Of a stretch of 64,000 nucleotides of DNA, positions 18,698-27,028 are shown one piece after another. The position numbers and the translations under genes are program-made. The first letter of the stretch is position 1. Each line of letters begins with the position of its first letter. The notes under the pieces are model-generated. The model worked only from the letters and a program-made list of their open reading frames with translations. It was not told the origin of the DNA and ran no database searches. The DNA comes from Mesorhizobium sp. B4-1-4 (lineage in GTDB: Bacteria > Pseudomonadota > Alphaproteobacteria > Rhizobiales > Rhizobiaceae): positions 5,817,001 to 5,881,000 of the forward strand of contig NZ_CP083950.1 of the NCBI RefSeq assembly GCF_006439395.2, written 5' to 3'.

Positions 18698-19471
18698 CTA
18701 CCGGTTGGTGAAATTCGGCTTCCGCTTTTCGGCGAAGGCCGCCATGCCTTCCTTCTGGTCTTCGAGCGCGAAAAGCGAGTGGAACAGGCGGCGTTCGAAC
18801 CGCAATCCCTCGGCAAGCGTCGTTTCATAGGCACGGTTGACAGCTTCCTTCGCCATCATCACCGACGGCAGCGAGAAATCAGCGATTTTGGCAGCCGCCT
18901 TGACGGCCGCCTCGACAAGCTCGCCCGCGGGCACGACCCGCGATACCAGGCCCGAGCGCTCGGCTTCCGCCGCATCCATCATCCGCCCGGTCAGGCACAT
19001 GTCCATGGCCTTCGACTTACCGACGAACCGGGTCAATCGTTGCGACCCGCCCATGCCGGGAATGACGCCGAGCGTGATTTCGGGCTGGCCGAATTTGGCC
19101 GTATCGGCGGCGATGATGAAATCGCACATCATCGCGAGTTCGCACCCCCCTCCCAGCGCATAGCCGGCCACCGCCGCGATAATTGGCTTTCGCGCCCGCG
19201 TGAATTCTTCCCAGCCAGCGAAGAAGTCCTGGCTGTAAGCGTCCACGTAGGAGATCGCCTGCATCTCCTTGATGTCGGCACCGGCGGCAAAGGCCTTGTC
19301 GGAGCCGGTAACAACCATGGCGCCGATCCCGGGATCGGCGCTGAAACCGTTTACGGCTGCGACGAGTTCATTGAGGATTTGGGAATTCAGCGCGTTGAGC
19401 GCCTGCGGCCGGTTCAGCGTGATCAGCCCGACCTTGCCGCGCGTCTCGGTGATGATCGTCTCATAGGCCAT
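18698..19471 (-). CDS. enoyl-CoA hydratase
   Basis: A 257-residue crotonase-fold enzyme. The oxyanion-hole segment AFAAGADIKEM and the two catalytic glutamates, in GGGCELAMMCD and PEITLGVIPGMGG, match short-chain enoyl-CoA hydratase (mitochondrial ECHS1 type). It hydrates trans-2-enoyl-CoA in beta-oxidation or related acyl-CoA pathways. It sits between mutM and rpsT on the same strand, a placement common in alphaproteobacteria, 32 bases downstream of mutM, so it may be co-transcribed with it. It is separate from the beta-oxidation cluster near 57-64 kb. Confidence 0.93.
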   Translation of the reverse strand: MAYETIITETRGKVGLITLNRPQALNALNSQILNELVAAVNGFSADPGIGAMVVTGSDKAFAAGADIKEMQAISYVDAYSQDFFAGWEEFTRARKPIIAAVAGYALGGGCELAMMCDFIIAADTAKFGQPEITLGVIPGMGGSQRLTRFVGKSKAMDMCLTGRMMDAAEAERSGLVSRVVPAGELVEAAVKAAAKIADFSLPSVMMAKEAVNRAYETTLAEGLRFERRLFHSLFALEDQKEGMAAFAEKRKPNFTNR

Positions 19472-19503
19472 GGCTGCTTCTCCTCGCTCGACCCCGGTCT
19501 AAC

Positions 19504-20394
19504 TCAGCTCTGACACGTCCGGCAATAGAAGGTCGAGCGTCCGCTCTGCACGATGCGCTCGACGTGACCGCCGCAGCCGGGCTTGGGGCAAGGCTCTCCC
19601 TCGCGGTCGTAAACGGCGAAGGAGTGCTGGAAATAGCCCAGCGACCCGTCGGCGTGCACATAGTCACGCAGCGATGACCCGCCGGCGGCGATGGCGTCTG
19701 ATATGACCGAGCGGATCGCCCCGGCGAGACGTTCGCTCTGTTCCTTCGCCTTCTTGCCGGGCTTGGCGATGGTGCCCGCCTCGCGCAGGGGCGACAGGCC
19801 GGCACGCCACAGCGCCTCCGAGACATAAATATTGCCAAGCCCCGCGATCAGCCTCTGGTCGAGAAGCGCTGCCTTGAGCGGCGATCTGCGGCCTTTCAGC
19901 AGCGAGGCGAGCAGCACGCCGTCCAGCGCATTGCCCGTGGGCTCGACGCCCAGTCCGGCCAGCATGGGATGCGTCTCCGGCAGCCCTTCTGAAAACAACA
20001 TGAAACCGAAGCGGCGCGGGTCGTTGAAGATCACTCGTGACCGAGTGCCGGCGGCCGATTCGACGTGGAAGACGACATGGTCGTGCACCGTGCTTTTCGA
20101 GCGTTCGTGGTGGAACACGCCCGGCATCTCGCTGTCGTCGTCGGTCTCGATACGAAAGGAGCCCGACATGCCGAGATGGCAGATCAGCACCGGACCATCC
20201 TGCATATGCATGGTCAGGTACTTCGCCCGGCGGCCGAGCGCGGTAATCGTTCGGCCGGTCAGCCGTTCCGAGAATCGTTCGGGAAACGGAAACCGGAGAT
20301 CCGGCCGCCGCGCCTCGACCTTGGCCAGATGGGCGCCTTCGAGAACCGGCTGCAGGCCGCGCCGGACCGTCTCGACTTCGGGCAATTCAGGCAT
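19504..20394 (-). CDS. mutM: formamidopyrimidine-DNA glycosylase (Fpg/MutM)
   Basis: A 296-residue DNA glycosylase/AP-lyase that excises 8-oxoguanine and formamidopyrimidines. The N-terminus MPELPEVETVRRGL supplies the catalytic proline and glutamate after Met removal; the catalytic lysine is in GRRAKYL. The C-terminal zinc finger is complete (CPKPGCGG...FYCRTC). The start is placed at MPELPEVE because the proline must be N-terminal, although the frame has an ATG three codons upstream. Its start overlaps the end of deoB by eight bases, suggesting coupling. Confidence 0.96.
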   Translation of the reverse strand: MPELPEVETVRRGLQPVLEGAHLAKVEARRPDLRFPFPERFSERLTGRTITALGRRAKYLTMHMQDGPVLICHLGMSGSFRIETDDDSEMPGVFHHERSKSTVHDHVVFHVESAAGTRSRVIFNDPRRFGFMLFSEGLPETHPMLAGLGVEPTGNALDGVLLASLLKGRRSPLKAALLDQRLIAGLGNIYVSEALWRAGLSPLREAGTIAKPGKKAKEQSERLAGAIRSVISDAIAAGGSSLRDYVHADGSLGYFQHSFAVYDREGEPCPKPGCGGHVERIVQSGRSTFYCRTCQS

Positions 20395-21628
20395 GGCCGC
20401 CAATCGTCGCGTGGAAAGAAGTGCCGTGGGGGCCGCGCGCCAGTCCGAGATGTTCGGCGACGGTCTCGCCGATATCGGCGAAGGTTGCCCTCAGCCCTAT
20501 GTCGCCGCCTTTTAGATCCGGCCTGGTGCCGATCACGGGAATGCGTTCGCGCGTGTGGTCGGTGCCCCGCCAGGTCGGATCGTTGCCGTGATCGGCCGTC
20601 AGGATGAGAAGGTCGCCTTGCCGCAGCCTTGCGAATGCCTCCGGCAGCCGCAGGTCGAAGGCCTCGAGCGCGGCGGCATAGCCGGCGACATCGCGGCGAT
20701 GGCCGAACTCGGTGTCGAAATCGACGAAATTGGCGAAGACGAGATCGCCGTCGCCGGCGTCATCCATTGCGCCCAGCGCCTTGTCGAACATGGCCATGTT
20801 GCCGGCGGCCTTGCGCACTTCCGAAATCCCGCGATGGGCGAAGATGTCGCCGATCTTGCCGACGGCGATGACGCGGCTTCCCCGTGCCGTCAATCTATCG
20901 AGCAAGGTCGGCTCCGGCGGTGGCACGGCGTAGTCGTGACGGTTGTAGGTTCGAGCGAAGGTCGTGGTCGTCTCGCCGACGAACGGCCGTGCGATCACGC
21001 GGCCGATCCTCAATGGGTCAACCAGTCGGCGCACCACCTGACAAAATTCATAAAGCCGCTCCAGCCCGAAATGAACTTCATGCGCGGCGACCTGCAGGAC
21101 CGAATCGATCGACGTGTAGCAGATCGGCTTGCCGGTACGGATGTGCTCCTCGCCAAACCGCTCGATAATCTCGGTGCCTGGCGCATGGCAGTTGCCGAGA
21201 ATGCCAGGCACCTTGCCCTCGCGGATCATCGCCTCGGTCAGATCGGGGGGGAAGGCGGGAACGGTATCCGGGAAATAGCCCCAGTCGAAGCGGACCGGCA
21301 GGCCCGCGATCTCCCAGTGACCGGAAGGGGTGTCCTTGCCGCTCGAAACCTCTTGCGCCGCGCCATGGAAGGCATTGGCGAGTACATCCGTTCCGAAATG
21401 GGCAAAACCCAGTCCTGTCGCCGTCTCGGCCGCCTTGCCAAGCCCGAGAGATGCCATGTTGGGAACAAACAGCGGGCCCTGACGAAGCCCTTCACGATCC
21501 GCGCGGCCTTCCGCGCAAGCTTCGGCGATGTGCGCGAGGGTGTTGGCGCCGGCGTCGCCATAGCGCTCGGCGTCGGCCGCGCCGCCAATGCCGAAGGAAT
21601 CCAGGACGAAGAGGAAAGCGCGCGCCAT
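20387..21628 (-). CDS. deoB: phosphopentomutase
   Basis: A 413-residue alkaline-phosphatase-superfamily mutase interconverting ribose/deoxyribose 1- and 5-phosphates in nucleoside catabolism. Metal-site motifs are seen as FVLDSFGIGGAADAERYGD near the start, and DFDTEFGHRRD and LTADHGNDPT near the end. The start MARAFLFVLDSF is the family N-terminus; the frame is open 90 codons upstream through palindromic repeats, but that part is not coding-like. No other deo genes are adjacent; instead it precedes mutM with an eight-base overlap. Confidence 0.95.
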   Translation of the reverse strand: MARAFLFVLDSFGIGGAADAERYGDAGANTLAHIAEACAEGRADREGLRQGPLFVPNMASLGLGKAAETATGLGFAHFGTDVLANAFHGAAQEVSSGKDTPSGHWEIAGLPVRFDWGYFPDTVPAFPPDLTEAMIREGKVPGILGNCHAPGTEIIERFGEEHIRTGKPICYTSIDSVLQVAAHEVHFGLERLYEFCQVVRRLVDPLRIGRVIARPFVGETTTTFARTYNRHDYAVPPPEPTLLDRLTARGSRVIAVGKIGDIFAHRGISEVRKAAGNMAMFDKALGAMDDAGDGDLVFANFVDFDTEFGHRRDVAGYAAALEAFDLRLPEAFARLRQGDLLILTADHGNDPTWRGTDHTRERIPVIGTRPDLKGGDIGLRATFADIGETVAEHLGLARGPHGTSFHATIGGHA

Positions 21629-21728
21629 CGGATCATTGTTGCCAGTGTGGACGACCAGACATAGGGTTCCACGGCGGCATTGGCAAATCGGAAACCGAAC
21701 GGCAACGGCTTGGCGCGATAATCCGGTG

Positions 21729-21771
21729 CATGTCGCCCAACAGTGCGCAGCGGTTTTGGGGGAACGACATG
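21729..21771. repeat. palindromic repeat family A, copy 3 (first of a doublet)
   Basis: Inverted ends CATGTCG and CGACATG with the shared core CCCAACAGTGCGCAGCGGTT. It lies in the divergent deoB/phnD-like spacer, 56 bases before copy 4 (CATGTCG to CATGTCG). Confidence 0.8.
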
Positions 21772-21783
21772 GACAGCAAGAGT

Positions 21784-21828
21784 GCATGTCGCCCAAAAGT
21801 GTGCGGCGGTTTTGGGGTGACGACATGC
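21784..21828. repeat. palindromic repeat family A, copy 4 (second of a doublet)
   Basis: Inverted ends GCATGTCG and CGACATGC with core CCCAAAAGTGTGCGGCGGTT, same orientation as copy 3. Confidence 0.85.
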
Positions 21829-21862
21829 ACCGATACGAGAGATGGCACCGATACAAGAGATG
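21827..21862 (+). repeat. 18-bp tandem direct repeat
   Basis: Two adjoining 18-base units (21827-21844 and 21845-21862), GCACCGATAC(G/A)AGAGATG, differ at one base. They adjoin family A copy 4. Confidence 0.75.
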
Positions 21863-21921
21863 AATGTCGCGGCGCTGCGGGCACGGGTCGTCAATCAAAC
21901 AGAACGCGGGGCAGTCTTGCC

Positions 21922-22845
21922 ATGAAGGCTGCGCTGAGGACCTGGGCTACCCTCATGGTCGTGCACGGCATGTTGTGGTGCGGGCAGGCGCGGGCCGACT
22001 GGCGCGATGATATCGGCACGTTTCGCATCGGCATTGTCGCCGAGCCTAATGGCGGCAACACCGTTCCGGGTCTGGCGCAGTTGACGCAAGCCTTTACCAA
22101 TGCGTTGGGCATGAAGGTGGAGTTCGTCGTTGCCCGCGACTATGCCTCGCTGATCGAGGCGCAGGCCAATGCCCGGATCGAATACGCCATCTATTCGGCG
22201 ACCGCCTATGCCACGGCGCAGCAACGCTGCGCATGCGTCGAGCCGCTCGTGGCTCCGGTCGATTCCGACGGTGCGGCGGGCATCCGCTCCGTGTTGCTGA
22301 CCAGGGATGGCAAGCTGCCTGGCCTGGCTGATATGGAGACCCATCGGATCGCCATGCCGCCGCCTGACAGTGTCGGGGGCTCGCTTTTGCCGCTGGCAGG
22401 GCTGGCCGCCGAGCATGTCAAGGTTGCCGAAGATGCACCGTTTCTGATCCAAGCGGATTCAGCGTCGGCGGCGGAAATGATGCTCGTCGACGGTAAGGCC
22501 GACGCCATGTTCGGCTGGGTCAGGGCCGCGGCCGATGGCCAACCGCACCTGTCTGGTGGCACGCGGGCAAGGCTCGAGGCGGCCGGCCTTTCGGCATCCG
22601 CTCTCCAGGTCGTGTGGACATCGGCCCTGCTGAGATACGGTCCCCACACCGTGCGCAGCGATCTCGACCCGGAAGCCAAACGGCGGCTGACCGCGTTCCT
22701 CACCAACCTCAAATCGATGACGCCGGATGTCTACGATCTCCTGGAAACGAAGCACTCTGGTGGTTTTTTGACCGTGGCTCCAAAGGATTATGCGACGGCG
22801 GAAGCTATCGTGCGGATGGTCTCGCCCGATGGTGGGCCGCGGTAA
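21922..22845 (+). CDS. PhnD-type periplasmic substrate-binding protein
   Basis: A 307-residue protein with an N-terminal signal peptide (AALRTWATLMVVHGMLW...ARA). The mature part resembles the phosphate/phosphite/phosphonate ABC transporter binding-protein family (PhnD/PtxB fold): FRIGIVAEPNG at its start, then SLIEAQANARIEYAIYSATAY and later KADAMFGWV. No permease or ATPase gene is adjacent, so it is an orphan binding protein whose ligand cannot be assigned. The ATG at 21922 is preferred because it gives a proper signal peptide; the frame is open further upstream only through repeats. Confidence 0.78.
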   Translation: MKAALRTWATLMVVHGMLWCGQARADWRDDIGTFRIGIVAEPNGGNTVPGLAQLTQAFTNALGMKVEFVVARDYASLIEAQANARIEYAIYSATAYATAQQRCACVEPLVAPVDSDGAAGIRSVLLTRDGKLPGLADMETHRIAMPPPDSVGGSLLPLAGLAAEHVKVAEDAPFLIQADSASAAEMMLVDGKADAMFGWVRAAADGQPHLSGGTRARLEAAGLSASALQVVWTSALLRYGPHTVRSDLDPEAKRRLTAFLTNLKSMTPDVYDLLETKHSGGFLTVAPKDYATAEAIVRMVSPDGGPR

Positions 22846-22905
22846 AAGCCCCAGCGGTTCAGTGTCTGATGGAATCGCTGAGCCGCTCCAAGCCCTTGTT
22901 TTTAT

Positions 22906-22950
22906 GCAATTTCGGACGAAAGGCACATCGCGTGATGTCCCTGGAATTGC
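22906..22950 (-). repeat. palindromic repeat family B, divergent inverted copy
   Basis: Ends GCAATTTCGG and GGAATTGC match the reverse complement of the family B element; the middle is diverged. It ends one base from the stop codon of the TadE/TadG-like gene, at its 3' side. Confidence 0.6.
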
Positions 22951-22951
22951 T

Positions 22952-23575
22952 CTAGCAGTCGCTGCAAGGGATCGTCAGGCTTCTGCGGGGGCGCAGATAG
23001 TAAGTCTCGCCCATCGATATGCCGTTGGCGAGGGCGGCGGTCAATCCAAGCTTCTGTTGAGTGTCCGCGGTCCAGCTGATGATCGGCTGGTAGCCCAGTG
23101 TGCTGTCGACGCGGATCAGGAAGGTACCGGCCACGTTGAGCGTTGTCGGAACCGTTGCGGCCGAGCCTGCTGCGGCGCCGACGCTGTTGACGCCGTTGGC
23201 CACCTTGCGTGACCACGCCACCAGCACTTTGGGCGGCGTGTCGGTGGTGACCTGGATTGCGGTGATGGTGATGTTTGGCGTCGAGCGGTTGTAGGGCTGA
23301 ATGGTCGACGTGCCGATTTGCATGATGGCGTCGAGATCCGCCTTCACGATGGTCGGCTGTTGCGTGACGAGATCGGCCACCATGCTGCCGATACGGCTGA
23401 CCTTCTTGCTGGTCTCGATAGCCTGCGAAGCCTCCATGGTCATGAAATACAGGATCAGCAGGATAGGCACGATCAGGGCAAACTCGACCGCCGCCACGCC
23501 GCGGTGATTGCACCAGAACCCAACCGTCTTGCTCCAGATCCCTGCAGTTTCCAGATGTGCCCCCGCACGCATCAT
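22952..23575 (-). CDS. TadE/TadG-like pseudopilin of the Tad pilus system
   Basis: A 207-residue protein with the TadE-like N-terminal region: a short basic lead, then GVAAVEFALIVPILLILYFM, a single membrane helix with the conserved glutamate. The rest is exported and rich in Ser, Thr and Val, with one cysteine pair at the very C-terminus (CSDC). TadE and TadG are minor pseudopilins processed by the prepilin peptidase and needed for Flp pilus assembly. It follows a second TadE-like gene by 34 bases on the same strand; both are divergent from the main cpa operon. Confidence 0.8.
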   Translation of the reverse strand: MMRAGAHLETAGIWSKTVGFWCNHRGVAAVEFALIVPILLILYFMTMEASQAIETSKKVSRIGSMVADLVTQQPTIVKADLDAIMQIGTSTIQPYNRSTPNITITAIQVTTDTPPKVLVAWSRKVANGVNSVGAAAGSAATVPTTLNVAGTFLIRVDSTLGYQPIISWTADTQQKLGLTAALANGISMGETYYLRPRRSLTIPCSDC

Positions 23576-23609
23576 ACCATTGCCTTTTTTCTTGTCGGTG
23601 CTTCCGAAC

Positions 23610-24212
23610 TCAATTGAACGGCTCGTTCTGCCAGGTCACCGACGCAAAATGCAGCGTCCTGCCGCCACTCAGATTGGCCATCGACTTGGCCATCAGATCG
23701 GTCATGACAGGCCATTTGTAGAAGACCCGCAGCATGTTCTTCGATTCCGCCGGCCCCGGGGAGTTCACGAATGTCTGGGAACTGGTGCCTTGCATCAGCA
23801 CGACATCACCGTTCTGGATCTTGAAGCCCGCCTGGGCCGCGTCGGCGAAAGTCGAATACTGGCGAAGATCGACGAGCAGTTGTTGTGGGCAATCCGTGGA
23901 GACGATGATTTCCAGTTTGTTGCAGATCAGGGTCGTCAAATTATTCCCAGCGACATCGGCCGGCCGCAACTGGCCGGTGCGCAGCTGGCGCGCAACGTCG
24001 TCGGTGATGTTGGCCATCACCTCCTGCCCGGCGAATGAAATGCAGCTCTCGAGGATGGCGAACACCAGGAGAGCGAAAGGCAATGCAAGCAGCGCGAATT
24101 CCAGGGCCGTGCTGCCGCGCCGGTCGCGAACGAAGCGCCTGAAAGGCCGGGCGCGCGCCATCTTGCGTTGATCCGTCGAACCGATTGCCTTGCCCATACC
24201 TGTTCCTGCCAT
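23610..24212 (-). CDS. tadE: TadE-like pseudopilin
   Basis: A 200-residue protein with the hallmark GSTALEFALLALPFALLVF (TadE domain: glycine, glutamate and hydrophobic helix) near residues 33-52, and an extracytoplasmic remainder. It belongs to the Flp pilus machinery. The true start may be at an internal Met (residue 6 or 18), since the first 17 residues are not typical. It is probably co-transcribed with the neighbouring TadE/TadG-like gene. Confidence 0.82.
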   Translation of the reverse strand: MAGTGMGKAIGSTDQRKMARARPFRRFVRDRRGSTALEFALLALPFALLVFAILESCISFAGQEVMANITDDVARQLRTGQLRPADVAGNNLTTLICNKLEIIVSTDCPQQLLVDLRQYSTFADAAQAGFKIQNGDVVLMQGTSSQTFVNSPGPAESKNMLRVFYKWPVMTDLMAKSMANLSGGRTLHFASVTWQNEPFN

Positions 24213-24333
24213 CCCTGGACGGTCCCGACAGGGGTACTAATGCAAACCAATTGAGGTCCGGTTTGAATGATCATTAAAGTCGGCGCGGGCGTCTTAACCG
24301 GGCGGTAACCCGGCCGCCGGTCTGCCGCGCTGC

Positions 24334-24756
24334 CTATTTGCTGACGCTCATTTCAGCCTCGGAGGATTTTTCCGCCTCGCTCTTGTAGGAGCTTTCGCAA
24401 TAGGGCGTGCAAGACATGGTCTGGACCTCGGCACGTCGATAAATGCGGACAGACGAGGCTGCCTGCCGCACGACGGTAACCTGCGCGTCGACGATCGGGC
24501 TACCTTCCTGGTCGAGCACGACGAGATTGGTGACGCCGAAACCCTTGCCTGTGAGCACGATCGTGGAGGCGTCCTGGACGGAGGCATCGGCGATTGCCGG
24601 GTTGCCGACGACGACCGTGTCGGCGGGGCGCGACAATTTGACGATCTTGGCCTGGTTCATGGTGACCTCGATCCCGGCGCCGGCCCTGGCCGGCGTGATC
24701 AAACTCGCGGTCGCAAGGAGCACGGCAATCAGGATTGAAGGTCTCGGCAAGGCCAT
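24334..24756 (-). CDS. stand-alone pilus assembly N-domain protein
   Basis: A 140-residue secreted protein: signal peptide (LIAVLLATASLITPARAGA) followed by one pilus-assembly N-terminal domain (T2SS-T3SS_pil_N type) with the hallmarks NQAKIVKLSRPADTVVVGNP and VVLTGKGFGVTNLVVLD-like segments. This is the domain that opens the CpaC secretin, present here without secretin. The C-terminus carries an unusual CTPYC motif and a Ser/Glu-rich tail. The start at MALPRPSIL gives a proper signal peptide; the frame is open 49 codons upstream. It probably assists the outer-membrane secretin of the tad locus, but this is inference. Confidence 0.75.
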   Translation of the reverse strand: MALPRPSILIAVLLATASLITPARAGAGIEVTMNQAKIVKLSRPADTVVVGNPAIADASVQDASTIVLTGKGFGVTNLVVLDQEGSPIVDAQVTVVRQAASSVRIYRRAEVQTMSCTPYCESSYKSEAEKSSEAEMSVSK

Positions 24757-25114
24757 TATGGCGCTCCACGCAGGCGGACTGTTCAACGGAACATGAACGA
24801 GATTGGTGAACCAACGGTTAAGTCGACCGCCGCCGACCGTTGTCGCGGTCGGCATCGCTGCTCGCGTGGCCAGGTCCAGGCGCCGGGCCGCGAGCTTCGC
24901 CAAGCCCTTGCCTTCTGCGGCGTTGGCCTGGGAAATGGTGCTTTAGCCGGCGCTTAGTGCGGAGTTAACCACGCACTATGTTCGATCCGGGAAAGGAATC
25001 GGTAAGGCTGTTTATTAAGCCGATCGAAAGAGCTTCTCCCTAGATTGGCAGCATCCGATCAACCATCACAGAAGTTGACGGAAGTGCTGTAACACGTGGA
25101 GTAGGAGCTCTCGA
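24757..25114. other. divergent spacer before the Flp pilin gene
   Basis: About 358 bases with no gene. It should contain the promoters of the minus-strand pilus-domain gene and of the pilin gene on the plus strand. No clear promoter consensus was identified with confidence. AGGAG lies ten bases before the pilin ATG. Confidence 0.35.
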
Positions 25115-25291
25115 ATGTCTAATCTCATTGCACGTTTCGTGAAGGACGAATCCGGCGCGACCGCTATCGAATATGGTCTGATCGCCGCTCTCATCGCACT
25201 CGCCATCATCACCGGCGCTGGCGCGCTCGGCAATGCCATCAACGCCAAGTTCACCTCGATCGGAACCACCCTGAACTCCAGCGGCAGCTGA
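25115..25291 (+). CDS. pilA: Flp/Fap type IVb pilin
   Basis: A 58-residue prepilin. It begins with a short basic leader (MSNLIARFVKDESG) and continues with the Flp signature ATAIEYGLIAALIALAII, where the prepilin peptidase cuts after the glycine and the Glu-Tyr pair sits at positions 5 and 6 of the mature protein. This is the major subunit of the Tad pilus that mediates surface attachment. AGGAG precedes the ATG. A strong terminator follows the gene, so pilin mRNA is made as a separate, probably abundant transcript before cpaA. Confidence 0.95.
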   Translation: MSNLIARFVKDESGATAIEYGLIAALIALAIITGAGALGNAINAKFTSIGTTLNSSGS

Positions 25292-25326
25292 TCGGCTTAT
25301 TGCTGAACGTTCAGATCGTGTTCTGG

Positions 25327-25357
25327 ACAGGGGCCGCCAAGTGGTGGCCCCTGTTTT
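25327..25357 (+). terminator. Rho-independent terminator of the pilin gene
   Basis: Twelve-base arms (25327-25338 and 25343-25354) pair with one G-T wobble around the loop AAGT and are followed by TTTT. Confidence 0.9.
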
Positions 25358-25484
25358 GCGTTGCGTGTTCATGTCGCGGCTGACGACGGTCGTGTTTGCA
25401 TTGCGGGCCTCGTCAATTGCAGGCCTCATCAATCGTTAATCGATCCATTCTAGATTGAGCCCCTGGACAATAGGCATAGCGCCG

Positions 25485-26003
25485 ATGCTTGAAGCCCTGA
25501 TCTTCGTCGTATTTCCGTTCTGCATGCTGTTTGCCGCGATCTCCGACATGCTGTCGATGACGATCGCCAATCGCGTGCCGGTGCTGCTTGTCGTCGTCTT
25601 CGCGCTGGTTGCGCCGCTGACGGGCATGGAATGGGCAGCCTTCGGTTGGCATTTCGCCGCCGGGGCCGTGGTTCTGGCCGTGACGTTCGGTTTGTTCGCG
25701 ATGGGTGGCATGGGTGGAGGCGACGCCAAACTGCTGGCCGCTACGGCCGTGTGGATGGGGCTCAACGTGCATCTCGTTGAATACCTTGTCGTCTCGACAT
25801 TCATTGGCGGCCTCTTGACGCTCGCCATCCTGCTTTACCGGAAGTCGCCGCTGGCGGTATTTACCGGCCGCAATCCATTCCTGCGCCACTTTGCGGAAGA
25901 GTCAGCGGGGGTTCCTTATGGGATCGCGCTCGGCCTGGGCGGATTGCTGACCTATCCGGATTCGCCTTTGATGGTGTGGGCGCTGGCAAGGCTGGCCGGC
26001 TGA
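25485..26003 (+). CDS. cpaA: prepilin peptidase CpaA/TadV (A24 family)
   Basis: A 172-residue inner-membrane aspartyl protease with about five to six membrane segments. The two catalytic aspartates are D21 (AAISDMLSMTIANR) and D80 in the GxGD motif (GGMGGGDAKLLAA). It removes leader peptides from Flp and the TadE-like pseudopilins. ATG 25485 is chosen because it begins the conserved first helix; an upstream alternative start at 25455 is possible but has no homology-like sequence. It lies between the pilin gene and cpaB. Confidence 0.93.
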   Translation: MLEALIFVVFPFCMLFAAISDMLSMTIANRVPVLLVVVFALVAPLTGMEWAAFGWHFAAGAVVLAVTFGLFAMGGMGGGDAKLLAATAVWMGLNVHLVEYLVVSTFIGGLLTLAILLYRKSPLAVFTGRNPFLRHFAEESAGVPYGIALGLGGLLTYPDSPLMVWALARLAG

Positions 26004-26140
26004 ACACGATCTAATTTCCCCATTCCCTACCGCGTTGTCCGACCTGGCTTTGAAGGAAACCGGCCGATACTTGCACGCATGGCGACGCAATCCGTCTAAT
26101 TTATGTAAACCTTAAATTAATCACGATCGTAAGCATTACA

Positions 26141-26155
26141 TTAACCTTGTTTTGA
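26141..26155 (+). promoter_or_regulatory. possible CtrA-like site upstream of cpaB
   Basis: TTAA, seven bases, then TTGA: one mismatch to the CtrA pattern TTAA-N7-TTAA. It lies about 60 bases before the cpaB start. CtrA is known to control pilus genes in Caulobacter; here it is only a pattern match. Confidence 0.3.
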
Positions 26156-26212
26156 CGATTGCCGCTGCAAAGTCCGGCTTGGCTAGGTTTGCCAAGGCGA
26201 GGTTCGGACAAA

Positions 26213-27028
26213 ATGCCAGCATCCCGACTGATTATTCTAAGCGTGGCGGTGGCCGCGGCGGGTGGCGCTGGTTATGTCGCGAAAAACATGGTCGCTGCGC
26301 CGCCGCCCCAGATCATCGTCGAATCCGGTCCCAAGGCCCCTGCCGTATCTCTGCAGGATGTGCTTGTGCTGTCGGGCGATGTCGCGATGGGCAGCGCGCT
26401 CGGGAACAATATCACCTGGCAATCCTGGCCGGCTGACGGCATCAACGCCAATTTCATCACCAAGGCCACCGCCCCCGACGCCCTCGAGAAACTGAAAGGG
26501 TCGATAGCCCGCGTGACGATGTACGCGGGCGAGCCCGTGCGGCGTTCCAAGCTGATCGGCGAGGGGCAGAGCTTCATGTCGTCGATCCTGCCTTCCGGGA
26601 TGCGGGCGGTCGCCACGACCATATCGGCTGACACTTCGGCTGGCGGCTTCATCCTTCCAAACGATTTCGTCGACGTGATCATGACCCGCAAAGCGGATGC
26701 CAGCAGCGGCAGCACCGGGTTCAACACCGAAACCATCCTCAAGAACATCCGCGTCCTGGCAATCGACCAGACCATCCAGGAGGACGAAGAAGGCAAGAAG
26801 ACCAGGGTGGGCCAGACCGCCACGCTGGAGCTGACCCCCCGGCAGGCGGAAATCATCACCGTTGCCCAGCAGATGGCCGATCGCCTGACCCTGGCGCTGC
26901 GGTCGATCACGGACACCCAGGAGAAGAATCCGGGCGAGGCCGACTATCTCGTTTCTGGCAATGGCCGCAGAGGAACGGTGAGGCTGATCAAGTCGGGTGA
27001 AGTTTCCGAAGTAGGGGCAAGGAAATGA
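26213..27028 (+). CDS. cpaB: Flp pilus assembly protein CpaB (RcpC)
   Basis: A 271-residue exported or membrane-anchored protein with an N-terminal hydrophobic segment (LIILSVAVAAAGGAGYVA) and a SAF/RcpC-type domain: VSLQDVLVLSGDVAMGSAL, then AGEPVRRSKLI and the RcpC region GGFILPNDFVDVIMTRK. It works in the periplasm with the secretin. ATG 26213 follows a GGTTCGGAC stretch. The stop overlaps the cpaC start (ATGA), showing translational coupling. Confidence 0.92.
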   Translation: MPASRLIILSVAVAAAGGAGYVAKNMVAAPPPQIIVESGPKAPAVSLQDVLVLSGDVAMGSALGNNITWQSWPADGINANFITKATAPDALEKLKGSIARVTMYAGEPVRRSKLIGEGQSFMSSILPSGMRAVATTISADTSAGGFILPNDFVDVIMTRKADASSGSTGFNTETILKNIRVLAIDQTIQEDEEGKKTRVGQTATLELTPRQAEIITVAQQMADRLTLALRSITDTQEKNPGEADYLVSGNGRRGTVRLIKSGEVSEVGARK

